Assembly: GCA_963575745.1 (NCBI GenBank) | Contig: CAUYUJ010000336.1 | Span: 1,380,247-1,444,246 of the forward strand | Source: Prorocentrum cordatum | Lineage: Eukaryota > Sar > Dinophyceae > Prorocentrales > Prorocentraceae | Length of the DNA stretch: 64,000 bases | Direction of reading: 5' to 3' | Shown here: in pieces, positions 50,898-60,880 of the stretch | Layout: each line of letters begins with the position of its first letter | Position numbering within the stretch: the first letter of the stretch is position 1 | The notes under the pieces: model-generated | What the model saw: only the letters and a program-made list of their open reading frames with translations | What the model was told of the DNA's origin: nothing | Databases searched by the model: none | Translations under genes and position numbers: made by a program

Positions 50898-51104
50898 TTA
50901 TATAGGTCGCAGCCTGGCCCACCACTCCCCATCCTCCTGTCGGGGCGCTAACGGGGAAGGCTTCGAGACATGCGTTCCCCGTGGCCACGGCAACCTCCCT
51001 CCGAGAAGTTGCGCTCGCTGCTGTTTACATATTTTAACGCGCGGGCCCTCCAGGGCCCTAGCGGGGCCAGACGTGCAGGCCCCGCATCGCAAACAAAAAA
51101 CCAC
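50898..51104 (-). pseudogene. LINE E Cys-rich C-terminal tail
   Basis: Reads VFCLRCGACTSGPARALEGP and RGTHVSKPSPL, matching the end of LINE D (VVFCLRCGAYATGPARALG). In another frame than the RNase H part. Confidence 0.8.
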
Positions 51105-51268
51105 GGGGAGTCCCGTTCACGAATTTTACACACAAGCAGTCTATGCGGGGGCTCAACCGCCGCGTCCCTGACCTTTAGCAGGGCAGGGGGTTAGGCGGCG
51201 CGCGCCCCTTTGGCAACCTTAGACTTGAAGCTCTTAGCACACATGCAGCACCTCCACATGGATCCGCT

Positions 51269-51967
51269 TCACAGAACGGAGCGAGAGCGCTTAATTGCGA
51301 CCTTAGGAGGCCCCGCAGATCTCGATAAAGCCATACCAACCTTCCCAAACAGCACTTGGGCTCCGGGGGTCTCAGCGAGAATATTGGCAACCCCTGCGGC
51401 TACTTCGCTCCATCCCGACATTGCGACTTCATATCTGTGGATGTTCTCCAGCGTCTGCGGATGGATATTCGCCCCATCCTTGGCGAACTCATCCGCGCGG
51501 TCATTGCCTCTCTGGTGGCGTAGTTGGATACCTACGAGCTCCTCCCTGACATTGGCCTTGACCTTTCTTAATTCCCAAGCAGGAAAATACTTCGCGAAGA
51601 GAGCCCGCCAAACTTCTGCCGGCGGGGTTCCGCCCGAGGCGGCGGCAAACTGATCCTGAGCAGAGAGTGCAATCGACATGAATTGTAAAAGGCCGATCTG
51701 GATCGGCGCGCTCAGGGTCTCTCCTCCATGGTGGCTTAAGGCCTGCAGCAGCCCGTAACACTCGCCGAAAAACGCGCTCTGAGGCAAGAAACCAGGAACG
51801 TTTCCAAAAACAGCCTGGACCAAAAGTCCATCGTCATCAACCGCAACCGCCGCCCATCCCGCTCTAGCCACCTGCTCATAAGTACCTCCAAAACGCGAAC
51901 CATCCGAATAAATGTGGACGTTCTGCGAAAATCTAAACTCCGAAACTGGGCCCTCTGGGCCTACATA
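51269..51967 (-). pseudogene. LINE E RNase H
   Basis: From the insertion junction: YVGPEGPVSEFRFSQNVHIY, SDGSRFGGTYEQVARAGWAA, FGECYGLLQALSHHGG, then RHQRGNDRADEFAKDGANIH. The Asp of the HVDCKS box is lost from this frame: it lies in the overlapping frame as FTIHVDCTLCSG, so two nearby frameshifts flank that segment. The frame stops at TGA (51269-51271), where LINE D has TGG (Trp), and the sequence then goes on as SGSMWRCCMCAKSFKSKVAK. RNase H residues are otherwise as in LINE D. Confidence 0.85.
51930..51967 (-). repeat. 38-bp direct repeat, left copy
   Basis: Identical over 38 bases to 52602-52639 (starts AATCTAAACTCC, ends GGGCCTACATA). It codes for YVGPEGPVSEFRF of the LINE in both copies. 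LINE D has this segment once. Confidence 0.95.
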
Positions 51968-52601
51968 GACGGGCCAAGAGGTCTCCAAGACGGCCCCTGA
52001 GGTCCCAAATGAGCCTCCCAAGAGGGCCCAAAGAGTCAAAAAATGCTGATTTCCCAGAGTGTTTTCGATGTTTTTTTGCTTTTCCGCCTTTCCGGCTTCC
52101 CGACGCTCCAAGACGGGCAAAGAGGCCCCAAAGATAGCCCCAAGATGGCCCAAGAGGCCCCCAAGACGGCCCCCAGACGGCCCAAGACGGCCCCAACACG
52201 GCCCAAGAGGTCCCCAAGACGGCCCAAGAGGGCTCCAAGACGGCACCACGAGGGGCCCAAGAGGGCGACCAAACATGTTGAAACTCTAGCTTTCTGCCCC
52301 CAGGAGCCCCAGGGGGCCCCAAGAGTGCCCCAAGAGGCCCCCAGAGGCCCTCACGAGGCCGCCCAGACGCCCCAAGGAACCCCCAAGAAGCACCCCAGAG
52401 GCTCCGAAACGGCCCCCGAGTGGCTCCAAAACTCGCAGTGTCGCTGTCCGCTCGGACCTCCCCGCGGAACTGCCCGAGACCCTCTGGCGGTGGCGGCGAA
52501 CAGACACCAAACAAATATCACTCGCCTTTTCACCCCTTCGCAGCTTCTACTACCCCCAGATTGGCATAAACAAGGGGTCGGCGGCGTGGCGTAAGCCTAA
52601 G
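51968..52601 (+). mobile_element. 634-bp satellite-bearing insertion in LINE E
   Basis: The uninterrupted LINE D shows that the LINE frame should pass directly through this point. The insert is GGCCCAAGA satellite (51968-52440, with a linker copy at about 52036-52110) plus about 160 bp of other DNA (52441-52601) containing TTCTACTACCCCCAG and GGGGTCGGCGGCGTGG. It has no ORF, no terminal inverted repeats that I can see and no poly-A or poly-T end. The perfect flanking duplication shows that it entered as a unit or arose by local duplication. Confidence 0.85.
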
Positions 52602-52639
52602 AATCTAAACTCCGAAACTGGGCCCTCTGGGCCTACATA
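52602..52639 (-). repeat. 38-bp direct repeat, right copy
   Basis: Partner of 51930-51967; followed by the normal upstream LINE sequence (GGGGGTCAGATATG on the sense strand). Confidence 0.95.
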
Positions 52640-53767
52640 TCTGACCCCCCCTTCCCACAGCGCAGGAATAATCCCGTCAGGTTGAGGAAGCCACAGATCA
52701 CTGAGGAACGGATCCTCCTCCCCAGCCTCCAGCCCTGCCTCCGCCCACTCTATCGGCATGTACTCGCGCCTCTGCTCGGCAAAGATCGGGCACTCGAACG
52801 CCCTGTGCCAGACGCTGTCAGGGCGCAGCGGGTTCCGGCAGAACGGGCAGGTAGGCTCCACCGGATACCTCCATCTATGGAGGTGCGCCGCCGTGACGTA
52901 GCTTCTAGTGAACACCTGCTTCACCGCGCGTCTGGGGTTCTTCCCCTTGGACCCATTCCAAAACGCTCTAGGGGGGTCCGTCCACAATCCTCCGTCTAAA
53001 ATCTCTTGCGCTCGCTGGTGTTCACGAGTGCCAAAATACTTCCGCATGCTAGCGGCCACGAACTCCTCACCTAGACCTTTGAAGAAGAAGTTTGATACCT
53101 GCACGTAGGGGATCTCCGCGAGTGCACAGGGCCCCCCCCCCGACCGCATAGAGAATAAGCCAGGACCTCTGATCCCCCAATACGCCTTCTTAAGCCATGA
53201 GAGCATGTCACCCACAGGACCCCAAGACAGCGTGTCCCAAGAAGCCGAATCACGTTTTTCTTGGTAGTCCCTGATTTGGTTGAGGATGCGGTTTAGCACT
53301 CCAATATTGAGACAGCCCCCTGGCTTGTGTACTGGGTCGGAGGCCAACCAGAACTCTTGGGCATATCTGGTGACAGTAGCCCCAGCATGCTTCAATGGAT
53401 CCCGCTGCGGCTCGAGGGCAAACGCCAGGTTGAGGTCTGCCCCGCAGCTCGCGAGACCCAGCGTGGCCGCCGCCTGCGAACGTAGTCTCCTAATCTCGCG
53501 AGGGTTCCATCCCACCGCCCCCTCCCCGTAGGTCGTGGCGGGCTTCGCCCCGCAAAACCAAATCTTTGCCATGGATCTCTTCGGGTTTCTTAAACTCATG
53601 ATCGTGTTGAGTCGCCCCGACTGCTGCTTCCAACGTCCTCTTCTCTTTTGTTTAGCATGTTCGACCCCTCTGTGTTCGCCTGCGTTGAAGTCCACGCCTA
53701 AGTTGACCAGCGAGACATCATACTGGCCTGCGCACTGGGCGAGGCTCAGCATAGCAATGCGCACCAT
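52602..53767 (-). pseudogene. LINE E region between RT and RNase H, with zinc knuckle
   Basis: A long frame (405 residues including 18 read into the insertion): QYDVSLVNLGVDFNAGEHRG, KQKRRGRWKQQSGRLNTIMS, SCGADLNLAFALEPQRDPLK, HLHRWRYPVEPTCPFCRNPL, DSVWHRAFECPIFAEQRREY, and PDGIIPALWEGGVRYVGPEG. The CPFC...H...C zinc knuckle is present. It is more intact than in LINE D, joining segments that are frameshifted there. Confidence 0.9.
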
Positions 53768-54889
53768 ATCCTCGCTTGTGCCCGCGATTCAGAACTTCTT
53801 CATCGCAAATGTCGAGTTAAAGAGCTTAGAGAAAAGGTATATCAGGAACGCGAGCGCCAATGCCATGTTGCACGCGCACTTAAACATGTCTGCGCAGCGC
53901 TCTTTCAGACTGAAATCATCTACGTGGACCGCCAGTTCTGTCGAACAAACCCTGCTCCAGGAAACTGTTTACCGTCGGCATGTAATAGGCCTCGATTTCG
54001 AACGTGGCCGCGCTGCTTCCAGCGACTATTCCTGATGCGGAACCAGCCCCTGGGAAATGGCCCCGTCTACATTTAGAATTCGCTCCCACATGTACGTGCG
54101 CAACGCGAAACGCAATGTGCACAGCTGGTACTGCCGATCAATTGCACTATTCACAAGCTGCGGATACTGCACAAGCTCATAGCACTGCGCGAGGTCGGCT
54201 AGCATAATGAGCACGCGCTTCCTCTCAGAGGCGGCCAGGTCTCCTCGAACCTGCTGCCCCCAAACAGCGCCCACCGGTGACCTCCCAGATCTCATGCTGA
54301 AGACTCCCCAAACCTTTAACTTGTGCTCCCAGCGTTTACAGTCAAGAGAATGCCATCTGGGCACCATCCAGACCGTGCTCTGAAAGAACCCTGTCGGCCT
54401 CCTTCCCGACACTGGCTTGCGAAAGAGCGCGAGGACGAGCTTCCTCATCCAGTTGGGCGCCGCGCCCGCGACCGCCATGACCGCCATGACCTGCCGACGA
54501 ACACCTAGGGCCTCGCCGCCGAGCAATTGGTAATGCATGGGGTGAAACCCATCGGCTGCAATGGTCGTCCTTTTAAAAGATTTGCTTAGCGCACGGATCT
54601 CCTCAATGTTCGGGGGCTTCGGGGTCGTCGAGCCCCTGGGCCACGCGACCCCCTTCTCCTCCTTGCCCCCCCCCCCCCCCCCTAAGCTTTGCTCCGCATC
54701 AATTCCTCCTCCTCCAACTGACGGGTTAAACACGACGTGTAGTGCCAATCGTCTGCGGGGTGGAGGTCCTGCTTTCTCTCGCGTGCCACCTTGGAGTCGG
54801 CGCGCGCCCACTTGGCTCCGCGAGCGAGGGCCTCCGCGCACCAGTCGCCCCACTTGGCGGCCTTCTCGGCTCTCTCGCGCGGCAGGCAC
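53768..54889 (-). pseudogene. LINE E reverse transcriptase
   Basis: The main frame 54889-54026 gives IAADGFHPMHYQLLGGEALG, RKPVSGRRPTGFFQSTVWMV, LIMLADLAQCYELVQYPQLV. It then shifts; the active-site HVDD is at 53912-53926 in another frame (ELAVHVDDFSLKERCAD). A 14-16 C homopolymer near 54667-54682, read as poly-Gly, replaces the poly-Glu of LINE D: the same spot in both copies holds an expanded simple repeat. Confidence 0.85.
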
Positions 54890-55008
54890 TGCGCCGCCTG
54901 AAACTCTGCGAAGTTCTGGAGGGCTGTGAAATTGTTAACTATCACATCAATGAACAGACACTCATAATGTACCCAGAAAATCCCAAGAGCCGCCCGCAGC
55001 AAGCCCAT
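54682..55008 (-). pseudogene. LINE E linker just before RT
   Basis: Reads LLRAALGIFWVHYECLFIDV, IVNNFTALQNFAEFQAAQCL, RQLEEEELMRSKA; colinear with LINE D residues 71-180. Overlaps the RT frame, so a frameshift separates them. Confidence 0.8.
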
Positions 55009-55068
55009 CCAGGCCTCTCGTCCTCCAGGGTAGTGGCACCTGAAAATGTCCCCCGTCTCCGTCGCTCT

Positions 55069-55809
55069 TTAGGTGCCCTTGAGGAGCTTTGTGAAGTAAT
55101 TGGCCTGCGTGTAATATTTTCCTGGTTTCACCAGGCTGGCAACGTCATTACATCTGCGAGCATGCCAATGAAGGGCTCTATCGGGGCTTCTTGTGGGGCT
55201 ACGTCGCGCGCAGAGCAGCTCTCCAAGAGACACCTCATACAGTTGGTAGGGCTGGCCTCCTTGAAGCCCTTCTGGGCCCTCCTGAAGCGCACCTTCCAGT
55301 TCCCCCCAAGCTTTTGTACGCCAGCTCCTATACACCTCATGGCGTCCTTGCTGGAGCTGATCACCTTCCCCACCCCGTGGAAGCCGGTAGCCCTCCGAGG
55401 TCTCCAGGGGGGCCAAAAGGTCCTCGAGCCTCTCCTGCAGGTTCTCGTAGTCGGGCGCCTGGGGGGCTGGGCCTATGGGGAGGTCTACGGGCAGCTTCGC
55501 ATGCTTGCTCAACCTCTGTATCTTGATGTTATCGACCTCCGTGTTGAAGGTCACCGTTGCAGGCCTATGCGGAAATATGTCAGACTCCGTGTCCGTGACG
55601 ACGCTGCTGCCTGCATGTAGCATTGGCTTGCTTGTGATGAAATAATCATAGCATCTGCCTGGCGTTGCACTGCGGCACGTGACCATGGGGTCTGGGATCA
55701 GAACCTGGCCATTCCATTTGTGTGGAGCGAAGGTTTCACAAACCAACGATGGCTCCATGTTGAAGTCTGCTCCTATCCAAAAATGGAAGAGATCGTTGCA
55801 GAATATCAT
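55069..55809 (-). pseudogene. LINE E endonuclease C-terminal half and linker
   Basis: FHFWIGADFNMEPSLVCETF carries the metal-binding GADFN motif of EEP nucleases, CYDYFITSKPML and DIFPHRPATVTFN correspond to the later active-site strands (the conserved DYF and PHR-type His). The linker follows: APDYENLQERLEDLLAPLET and KAWGELEGALQEGPEGLQ. The stop at 55069 separates it from the next piece. Confidence 0.85.
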
Positions 55810-56342
55810 GTCCCATCACCTGCATGAGAACACGCACAGACAATGGAGACTTTGCCAAGCTGCTTGCTACCAAAATACACGCGAATCAAGCGATGTGCCA
55901 CAAGATCATGCCCCTGCCGAGGCTCGACCGTGGACTCCTCAGTTGTTCCTTCTTGACGGCTAGCCAGCGCCTTCAAGGAGTCCGGTGTGCTCTGGAATCT
56001 GGAAATATGCTGTTTCTGGGACGCGTTGGTGTCCTTGCTGCTCTGGCTCTGCTGGCTCTGCTGCGCCTTCCGCGACTGTGCCTGTGCCTGTTTAGCATCA
56101 CCCGTCGCTGGCTCCGATCCCCAATGGGTGCCGCAACGCCAGCACCACTGATGCTGCAAACTGACCAGAGCTGAACACCCTGCACACGTCCACGAGAAAG
56201 AAGCAGGCGCCTGCGGCATGGACTGGGCCTGGGCTGGGCGAGTCTTGCCCTTGCCTGGGCCCTGGCTCGTTCTGGCCTTGTCCTTGCCGTGCGCACCTTT
56301 TTTCCCATCACCTAGAGGGTACGGTACGCTGGCGGTCCCCAC
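55806..56342 (-). pseudogene. LINE E first ORF: RanBP2-like zinc finger joined to endonuclease remnant
   Basis: A 178-residue frame. Residues 51-73 read WTCAGCSALVSLQHQWCWRC, a W-x-C-x2-C-x10-C-x2-C zinc finger (Cys 53, 56, 67, 70) as found near the start of dinoflagellate LINE proteins, probably for RNA binding. A Gln/Ser/Lys-rich stretch follows (KAQQSQQSQSSKDTN). Residues 153-174 (LIRVYFGSKQLGKVSIVCAC) look like the middle of an EEP endonuclease, and the GADFN piece continues in the next frame. The nuclease N-terminal half with its QETH box is missing, probably through an internal deletion of at least 100 codons. The first codon is GTG; no upstream ATG was found. Confidence 0.7.
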
Positions 56343-56400
56343 CGACGGGGCGGCGAGTGGGACCGCAACAAGCCTGGCGCTGCGCCACCTCGGGCCCTCA

Positions 56401-56419
56401 CCCCTCCTGAAAAAGGAGG
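56401..56419. other. Small hairpin in the LINE E leader
   Basis: CCCTCCT and AGGAGGG around GAAAA, a 7-bp stem inside the 5' leader after the spliced leader. Confidence 0.7.
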
Positions 56420-56426
56420 GAAATGA

Positions 56427-56445
56427 CTTGAGCCAGGGCTACGGA
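56427..56445 (-). other. Spliced-leader relic at the 5' end of LINE E
   Basis: On the minus strand: TCCGTAGCC, then CTGGCTCAAG. This is the DinoSL with AAAT-equivalent middle bases reduced (3-base deletion and one substitution); all other positions match, including both ends. It lies 85 bp before the first LINE frame and directly next to (TCC)n at 56446. Confidence 0.75.
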
Positions 56446-56500
56446 TCCTCCTCCTCCTACTCCTCCTCCTCCTCCTCCCCTTCCCCTCGCCCCCACGCGG
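56446..56500. repeat. (TCC)n microsatellite at the 5' side of LINE E
   Basis: TCCTCCTCCTCC tracts to about 56490, then CGCCCCCACGCGGCCCCC, which resembles the start of the hairpin module at 41507 (CCCCCACGCG). Confidence 0.9.
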
Positions 56501-57117
56501 CCCCCAGGGATGGCCCGAAGAGGCCTTCCCAGGCCACTCCCTTGCTCCCAGAGATCTCTCGGTTCACCCTGGTTGTTCGCTTCGTCCCTTTTCTCGTCAG
56601 CTTTCATGGGCAGGGTTTCTGAATGGGCTGGTGGGGATACGCGAAGCGTGAAGAATTCTTCCCTGGTCGGTGCTTCGGGGCACGGGAGAGCAGGTTCTAG
56701 GAGGGGCGTGATACTATAACCGCATATCCAGAGGTTGATCGGCCTCACTCGTCACATGACATTGCTGTTTCTCGCGGCGTCCTGTTTTGTCGACTCCGCG
56801 CGAGCGTTGTGGTGCGCAATTCCTGGCTCCTCGTTAAGATTTGTTCCCCAGGAGGCAAAACCACAAACGCGGGCGCCAATGGTCTGTCTCGCCTCCGTTG
56901 AGGCCTGCCGCCACTAACTTGGGCGTGCAAAAACTCATGCTCCCCTGGCCGCCAACTAACCGAAGTGCGAGATGGAGTTTCCTGACTTGCTACTTGGGCG
57001 TGCAAAAGCCCATGCTGGTGCGCGACTGGCATGTATTGCACGCCAAGGATTGCCCAAATCCTCGTCATGTCATCAATCAACATCACCTCCTCCTCCGGAT
57101 GGTCCACTTCGGGTTGA
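56501..57117. other. No gene recognised
   Basis: Contains a 25-bp near-repeat (ACTTGGGCGTGCAAAA) at about 56918 and 56991. No domain seen. Confidence 0.5.
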
Positions 57118-57352
57118 TTCATTCATTCCTCCCTCCTCCTTCCTGCCTCTCTTCCCCCCTCCAACCTCCCTCCTCCTCCCTGCCTCCCTCCCTTCCCCTC
57201 ACTCCCTCCTCCCTCACCCCTCTTCTCTCCTCGATGTCCCTTCCTCCCTCCTCCCTCCTGCTCCTCCTCCTCCTCCATCCTCCTCCTCCTCCCTTTTCTT
57301 TGTCATCCTCCTCCTCCTCCTCCTCCTCCTCCTCCTCCTCCTCCCCCTCTTC
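57118..57352. repeat. CCTCC/TCC tract
   Basis: Pyrimidine-rich, ending in a near-pure (TCC)n at 57307-57345. Confidence 0.9.
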
Positions 57353-57414
57353 TCGCCGACACTCCGTGGCCAGCCACCTCAACAGATGCTGCACGGCGCC
57401 GAAGTGCCAGGGCT

Positions 57415-57545
57415 CTCCGCCTCCGCGCACGCTGCCGGAAGGGCGTGCGGCCGAGACGGACGGGCAGGGGGAGAGCGAGGGGGGTCGCGCTGCCAAAGGG
57501 CGTGCGCCGAAGCGGACGGGGAGAGGGAGAGCGAGAGAGGGATGG
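57415..57545. repeat. Two-copy tandem repeat, about 62 bp
   Basis: AGGGCGTGCGGCCGAGACGG and AGGGCGTGCGCCGAAGCGG, each followed by ACGGGSAGRGGGAGAGCGAG. Confidence 0.7.
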
Positions 57546-57774
57546 GGCAGGAAGCGTGCAAACAAGCCAGGTGCGCTCGGGCCTCATCTGACATCCTAGC
57601 CCTCCCTCACTCCAGTCCCTTCCCATGACGCTAAGTTGTCTGTACATATCCGTGGACGCGTGTCATAGCCGATCTGCGAATCACCACTTCGTGTTATGCA
57701 CAATCGGAAAGAGGAGGGGGGTGCGTGCTCAGGGGAGGTGGCAGGTGAACAGGAGGATGAGCGGTCGGAAAAGG

Positions 57775-58065
57775 ATGAGGCAGAACAGCAGCAGCAGGAA
57801 TTGAAGCAGAAGGATCGGGAGGGAAAAGAGGACAAGGAGAAGGCGGAGGAGGGAAAATGAGGGGTGCGCCAACGGTGAAGAACGACTCGGATTGAGAAAA
57901 GAAACCCACGCTGGGGTAAGACGAACAGCACCAGCAGGAACCGGAGTGGAAGGAGCGGGAGGAACAGGAGGACCAGGGGAAGGCGGAGGGAGGAAATGAT
58001 GGGGGGGACCACAGTGAAGCAAGAATTGGATAAAGAAGAGTGGCCCATGCTGGGGCGAGAGCGCC
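57775..58065. repeat. Two-copy tandem duplication, about 145 bp
   Basis: Each copy runs GAACAGCASCAGCAGGAA, GGAGGAA, GAAGGCGGAGGAGGGAAA-like, GGTGAAGAA or AGTGAAGCAA, CCCAYGCTGGGG. Confidence 0.75.
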
Positions 58066-58659
58066 ACTCTGAACGATGGGGACAACACGCCGATCCGAAA
58101 ATGAGGCCCAGGCAGGCTGCAGCGGGAGCACCATTTGCAATACTGGAAACTTTGATTGTTTTGAAATTCTGTGCGCAAAAAAACAACCCGTGCAGGGGGC
58201 GGGACATCTTCGACAACTTCAGGGCAAGAGGGAGAGTAGCATCATTTTGTTTAATTGTGTAGGGGGGGGCGCTGGAGGGAAGGAATGAGAAGACGTTAGA
58301 GGGGGTCCTCCGTGCCCCCCCGCGCCCTGTGAACATGAGAGGAGGGACAAGAACCACCGCGCGCGCTCAAGCTCTAGCCAGTTTGGGCGCCGAGGTATAG
58401 CGCAAAAAGGGGCCATGCCATCGTGCCATGGCAATCCAGGGCCGCAGGGTGTCGGTGGTTCGACATGGTACGTCTGTTTCGTGCAGGCACTATATCGCCT
58501 CTCCCTGGAACGCCCCAGAATTACTTCAGCCGAAAATTTAAGATTCCAGAACTCGTCAAAAACTATTGTACGCCACAGGGTGTCCTCTTGACGCATGCTG
58601 GCAACGTCCTCGTACTGGTGGCCGACTGGGAAACTCACTTGACTGCGGTTGATTTATGA
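58066..58659. other. No gene recognised; small plus-strand ORF at 58423-58659
   Basis: The 78-codon ORF has protein-like composition (YFSRKFKIPELVKNYCTPQG, VLLTHAGNVLVLVADW) but no domain I know. It could be a fragment of an exon. Confidence 0.35.
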
Positions 58660-58860
58660 GGGTCGTCTTGGGCCCTCTAGGAACTGTCTCATGGCTTTTC
58701 AGGAAAACCTCGTGGGCCTCCTTGGAATGTTTTGGGCAGTCTTGGGGCCCTCGCGGCCCGTCGAGGACCCGTCTTGGGCCCCCTTGGGCCCCGACGTCGT
58801 TTGCGGACTCTCCGGAACCTCCTGGCCCCTTTTGTCGCCCTCTTGAACCGTCCCGCAGAA
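58660..58860 (-). repeat. GGCCCAAGA satellite, array 9, inverted
   Basis: GGGTCGTCTTGGGCCC, CCTTGGAATG and GTCTTGGGGCCCTCG words: the complement of the usual orientation, and the only such block in the window. Confidence 0.85.
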
Positions 58861-59709
58861 CAAAGTGAGCAAGAGGGCAGGTTGGTTTTGGCGCTCCGAG
58901 CAGGACGAGAACGAGGGGGAGGACGGATAAGCAGGAAGAGCAGCATCAAGAGAGTGCGGGGAAAAGGGGGGGGGCATGCACACGTGTGCAGCCTTTAGCG
59001 CAAGCCTGGTTAGAGTGAACCGAGTGGCCCAGAACCGCGACGGTGCTTGCGGATCTCTGCATGCTGAGATCGACTGGAGCCAGGGCCTCATCCTCCCGAG
59101 CACAGCCACAAGAGAGAAAGAGAGAGAGAGAGATAGATACAAAACAACAAAAACAATGAAGAGCCCGCCACCTTTCAGCCTCGCAAGCGCCGCTGTCGTT
59201 CAAACGCCAGCGGATCTAGGAGAACAGAAAACTTCAGTACCGAGGCGAGCAGGGCACTGCCTCGAATCTGGGAGAGCGCTGCCTGTTGAGCGCGGTCGAA
59301 AACTACGGGCCCTTGCGCCCGCCCCGCTCCCGGTGAGAAGATCGCGCGACGAGACGATGATGAAAGCTGAAGCCTAGTCACATCCCTCCTCCACCTCCAC
59401 AACTTTCCATGAGAAGGGGGGGGGAGAGAGGGAGAGAGCAAGCTAGGCGCCAGATCGGGAGAGTGAGAGAGAGAGAGAGGGAGAGTGGCAACAAGGTGAG
59501 AAGAACGAGGAAGCTGAGGAGGACGCTGTGGGGCGTAGAGGAGAAGGATGATGTGGTGAAGGAGGAGGAGAAGGAAGAGGAGGAGACCGAGAAGGACTGG
59601 GAAGACTAAGAGGGAACGGATGGGAACAGAGAGGACGAGTAGGACGAGGGCGATGACGCCGAAGAAGCACATTTAAATAATTTCCCTTGTGTGCAGCCAG
59701 GTTCCCAGT
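58861..59709. repeat. Purine-rich DNA: (GA)n at 59110-59138 and GGA-rich 59415-59640
   Basis: Simple GA and GGA/GAAGGA tracts separated by unique DNA without a recognised gene. Confidence 0.7.
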
Positions 59710-60350
59710 GTTCTTCCAAGACGGCCCAAAATGTCCTCAAGACGGCCCAAGGGGCCCAAGAGGGCTCAAGAGGATACCACCAGGACCACCTTCCAGGCCC
59801 TAAGAAGCAACAGTCCGCCGACCCCTTGGGGTTCATCAGCGCGTGAGATGCTTCACCCTCCCCGAACCCCTCCCCCAGGAATCTGGTCCGGTCGGAGGTG
59901 GGGCCCAGCCCCCTGGGGCCCAGTCGAACGCATCATGGGGGACAGGGGCTCTAAAACGAGTCAAGAGGGCCAAGAGGTCCCCCAGACAGCCCAAGAGGGC
60001 CACGAACCGCCGAAAGATCTATCCAAAACACCCCCGTTGGCAGACTGCCCAAGAAGCCCCCCCGACGCCCCAAGAAGCCACCAGCAGGCGTCCCAAGAGG
60101 GCCCCAAGACGGCCCAAAAAGCCCCCACGACGGCCCAGGAGAGCCCCAGGACAGCCCCAAGAGGGGACCCACTGGGGGAACCCGAACGGACATTTCCAGC
60201 CTTCGACCACAAGACGCCCCCGAGTTGCCCCAAGATGTTCCCACAAGAGGCCCCCAGGAGGCCCCCAAGAGGTTCACAACCTGCCTCCACGACGCCCCCA
60301 GCCCCCGAGACGCTTCCCACGAGACCGCTATCAGCCATCTGAGTGGCCTC
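59710..60350 (+). repeat. GGCCCAAGA satellite, array 10a
   Basis: Starts CAAGACGGCCCAAAATG; satellite words to 60350, then CCGCAACCAAGGCACGGTGGCGG (60350-60378), the tail element also found at 17975 and 34555. Confidence 0.9.
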
Positions 60351-60378
60351 AGACCCGCAACCAAGGCACGGTGGCGGG

Positions 60379-60579
60379 ATGTGCGGTAGGCACTTCGATA
60401 ATGATCAACTGGTGCGTTGACAAAGACCCGTCGCCTGCGAAGTGGGTTCTCGCCCGTTTCTCCGCGAGTGCACGGCGAACACTGAGAGCGTCAGCCGAAG
60501 AAGTCACTACTGGCGGTGCGGGCGGTGCCGCCATTGCCGGGGGTGCCGCGGAATCCTTCGCGAGCACACGCCCCCGCTG
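60379..60579. other. No recognised feature
   Basis: Unique GC-rich DNA between satellite blocks. Confidence 0.6.
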
Positions 60580-60880
60580 GCCTCCAGACGGCCCAGGACG
60601 CCACCAAGACGCCCCAAGAAGCCCCCCAAAGGCGTCCCAAGAAGGTCTCCGTAAGCAAACATCGTCGCATTCCCGGTGGCCCATGCTTGGCAACATGTTT
60701 TTGTTAGAAAAAGGGAGCCTCCACTAGCAACGTACATCTTTAGCACATTCGCCTCTTGGGCTCCCAGAGGGTTCCAAGATGACCCATCAGGGCCCCAAGA
60801 CGATATCCAAAACGGTCCAAGAGAGCCCCCGCGCGGCCCAAAAGACACCTGGCATGCCTCCAATATGACCCACATGATCG
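60580..60880 (+). repeat. GGCCCAAGA satellite, array 10b
   Basis: Shorter and more diverged block with ACGGCCCAGGACGCC and CCAAGACGCCCC words. Confidence 0.75.

Larger units (their letters stand above)
50803..56445 (-). mobile_element. LINE E: non-LTR retrotransposon reaching a spliced-leader 5' end
   Basis: Minus-strand order: DinoSL relic (56445-56427), short leader, zinc-finger ORF start (56342), C-terminal half of an EEP endonuclease, linker, RT (HVDD at 53912-53926), zinc knuckle, RNase H and Cys-rich tail ending near 50900. Same family as LINE D. It touches (TCC)n on both sides (56446-56490 and 50701-50806). A 634-bp satellite insertion splits it at 51968-52601. The N-terminal half of the endonuclease is missing, so the copy has an internal deletion or derives from a deleted master. 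Many frameshifts and nonsense codons: not active. Confidence 0.9.
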
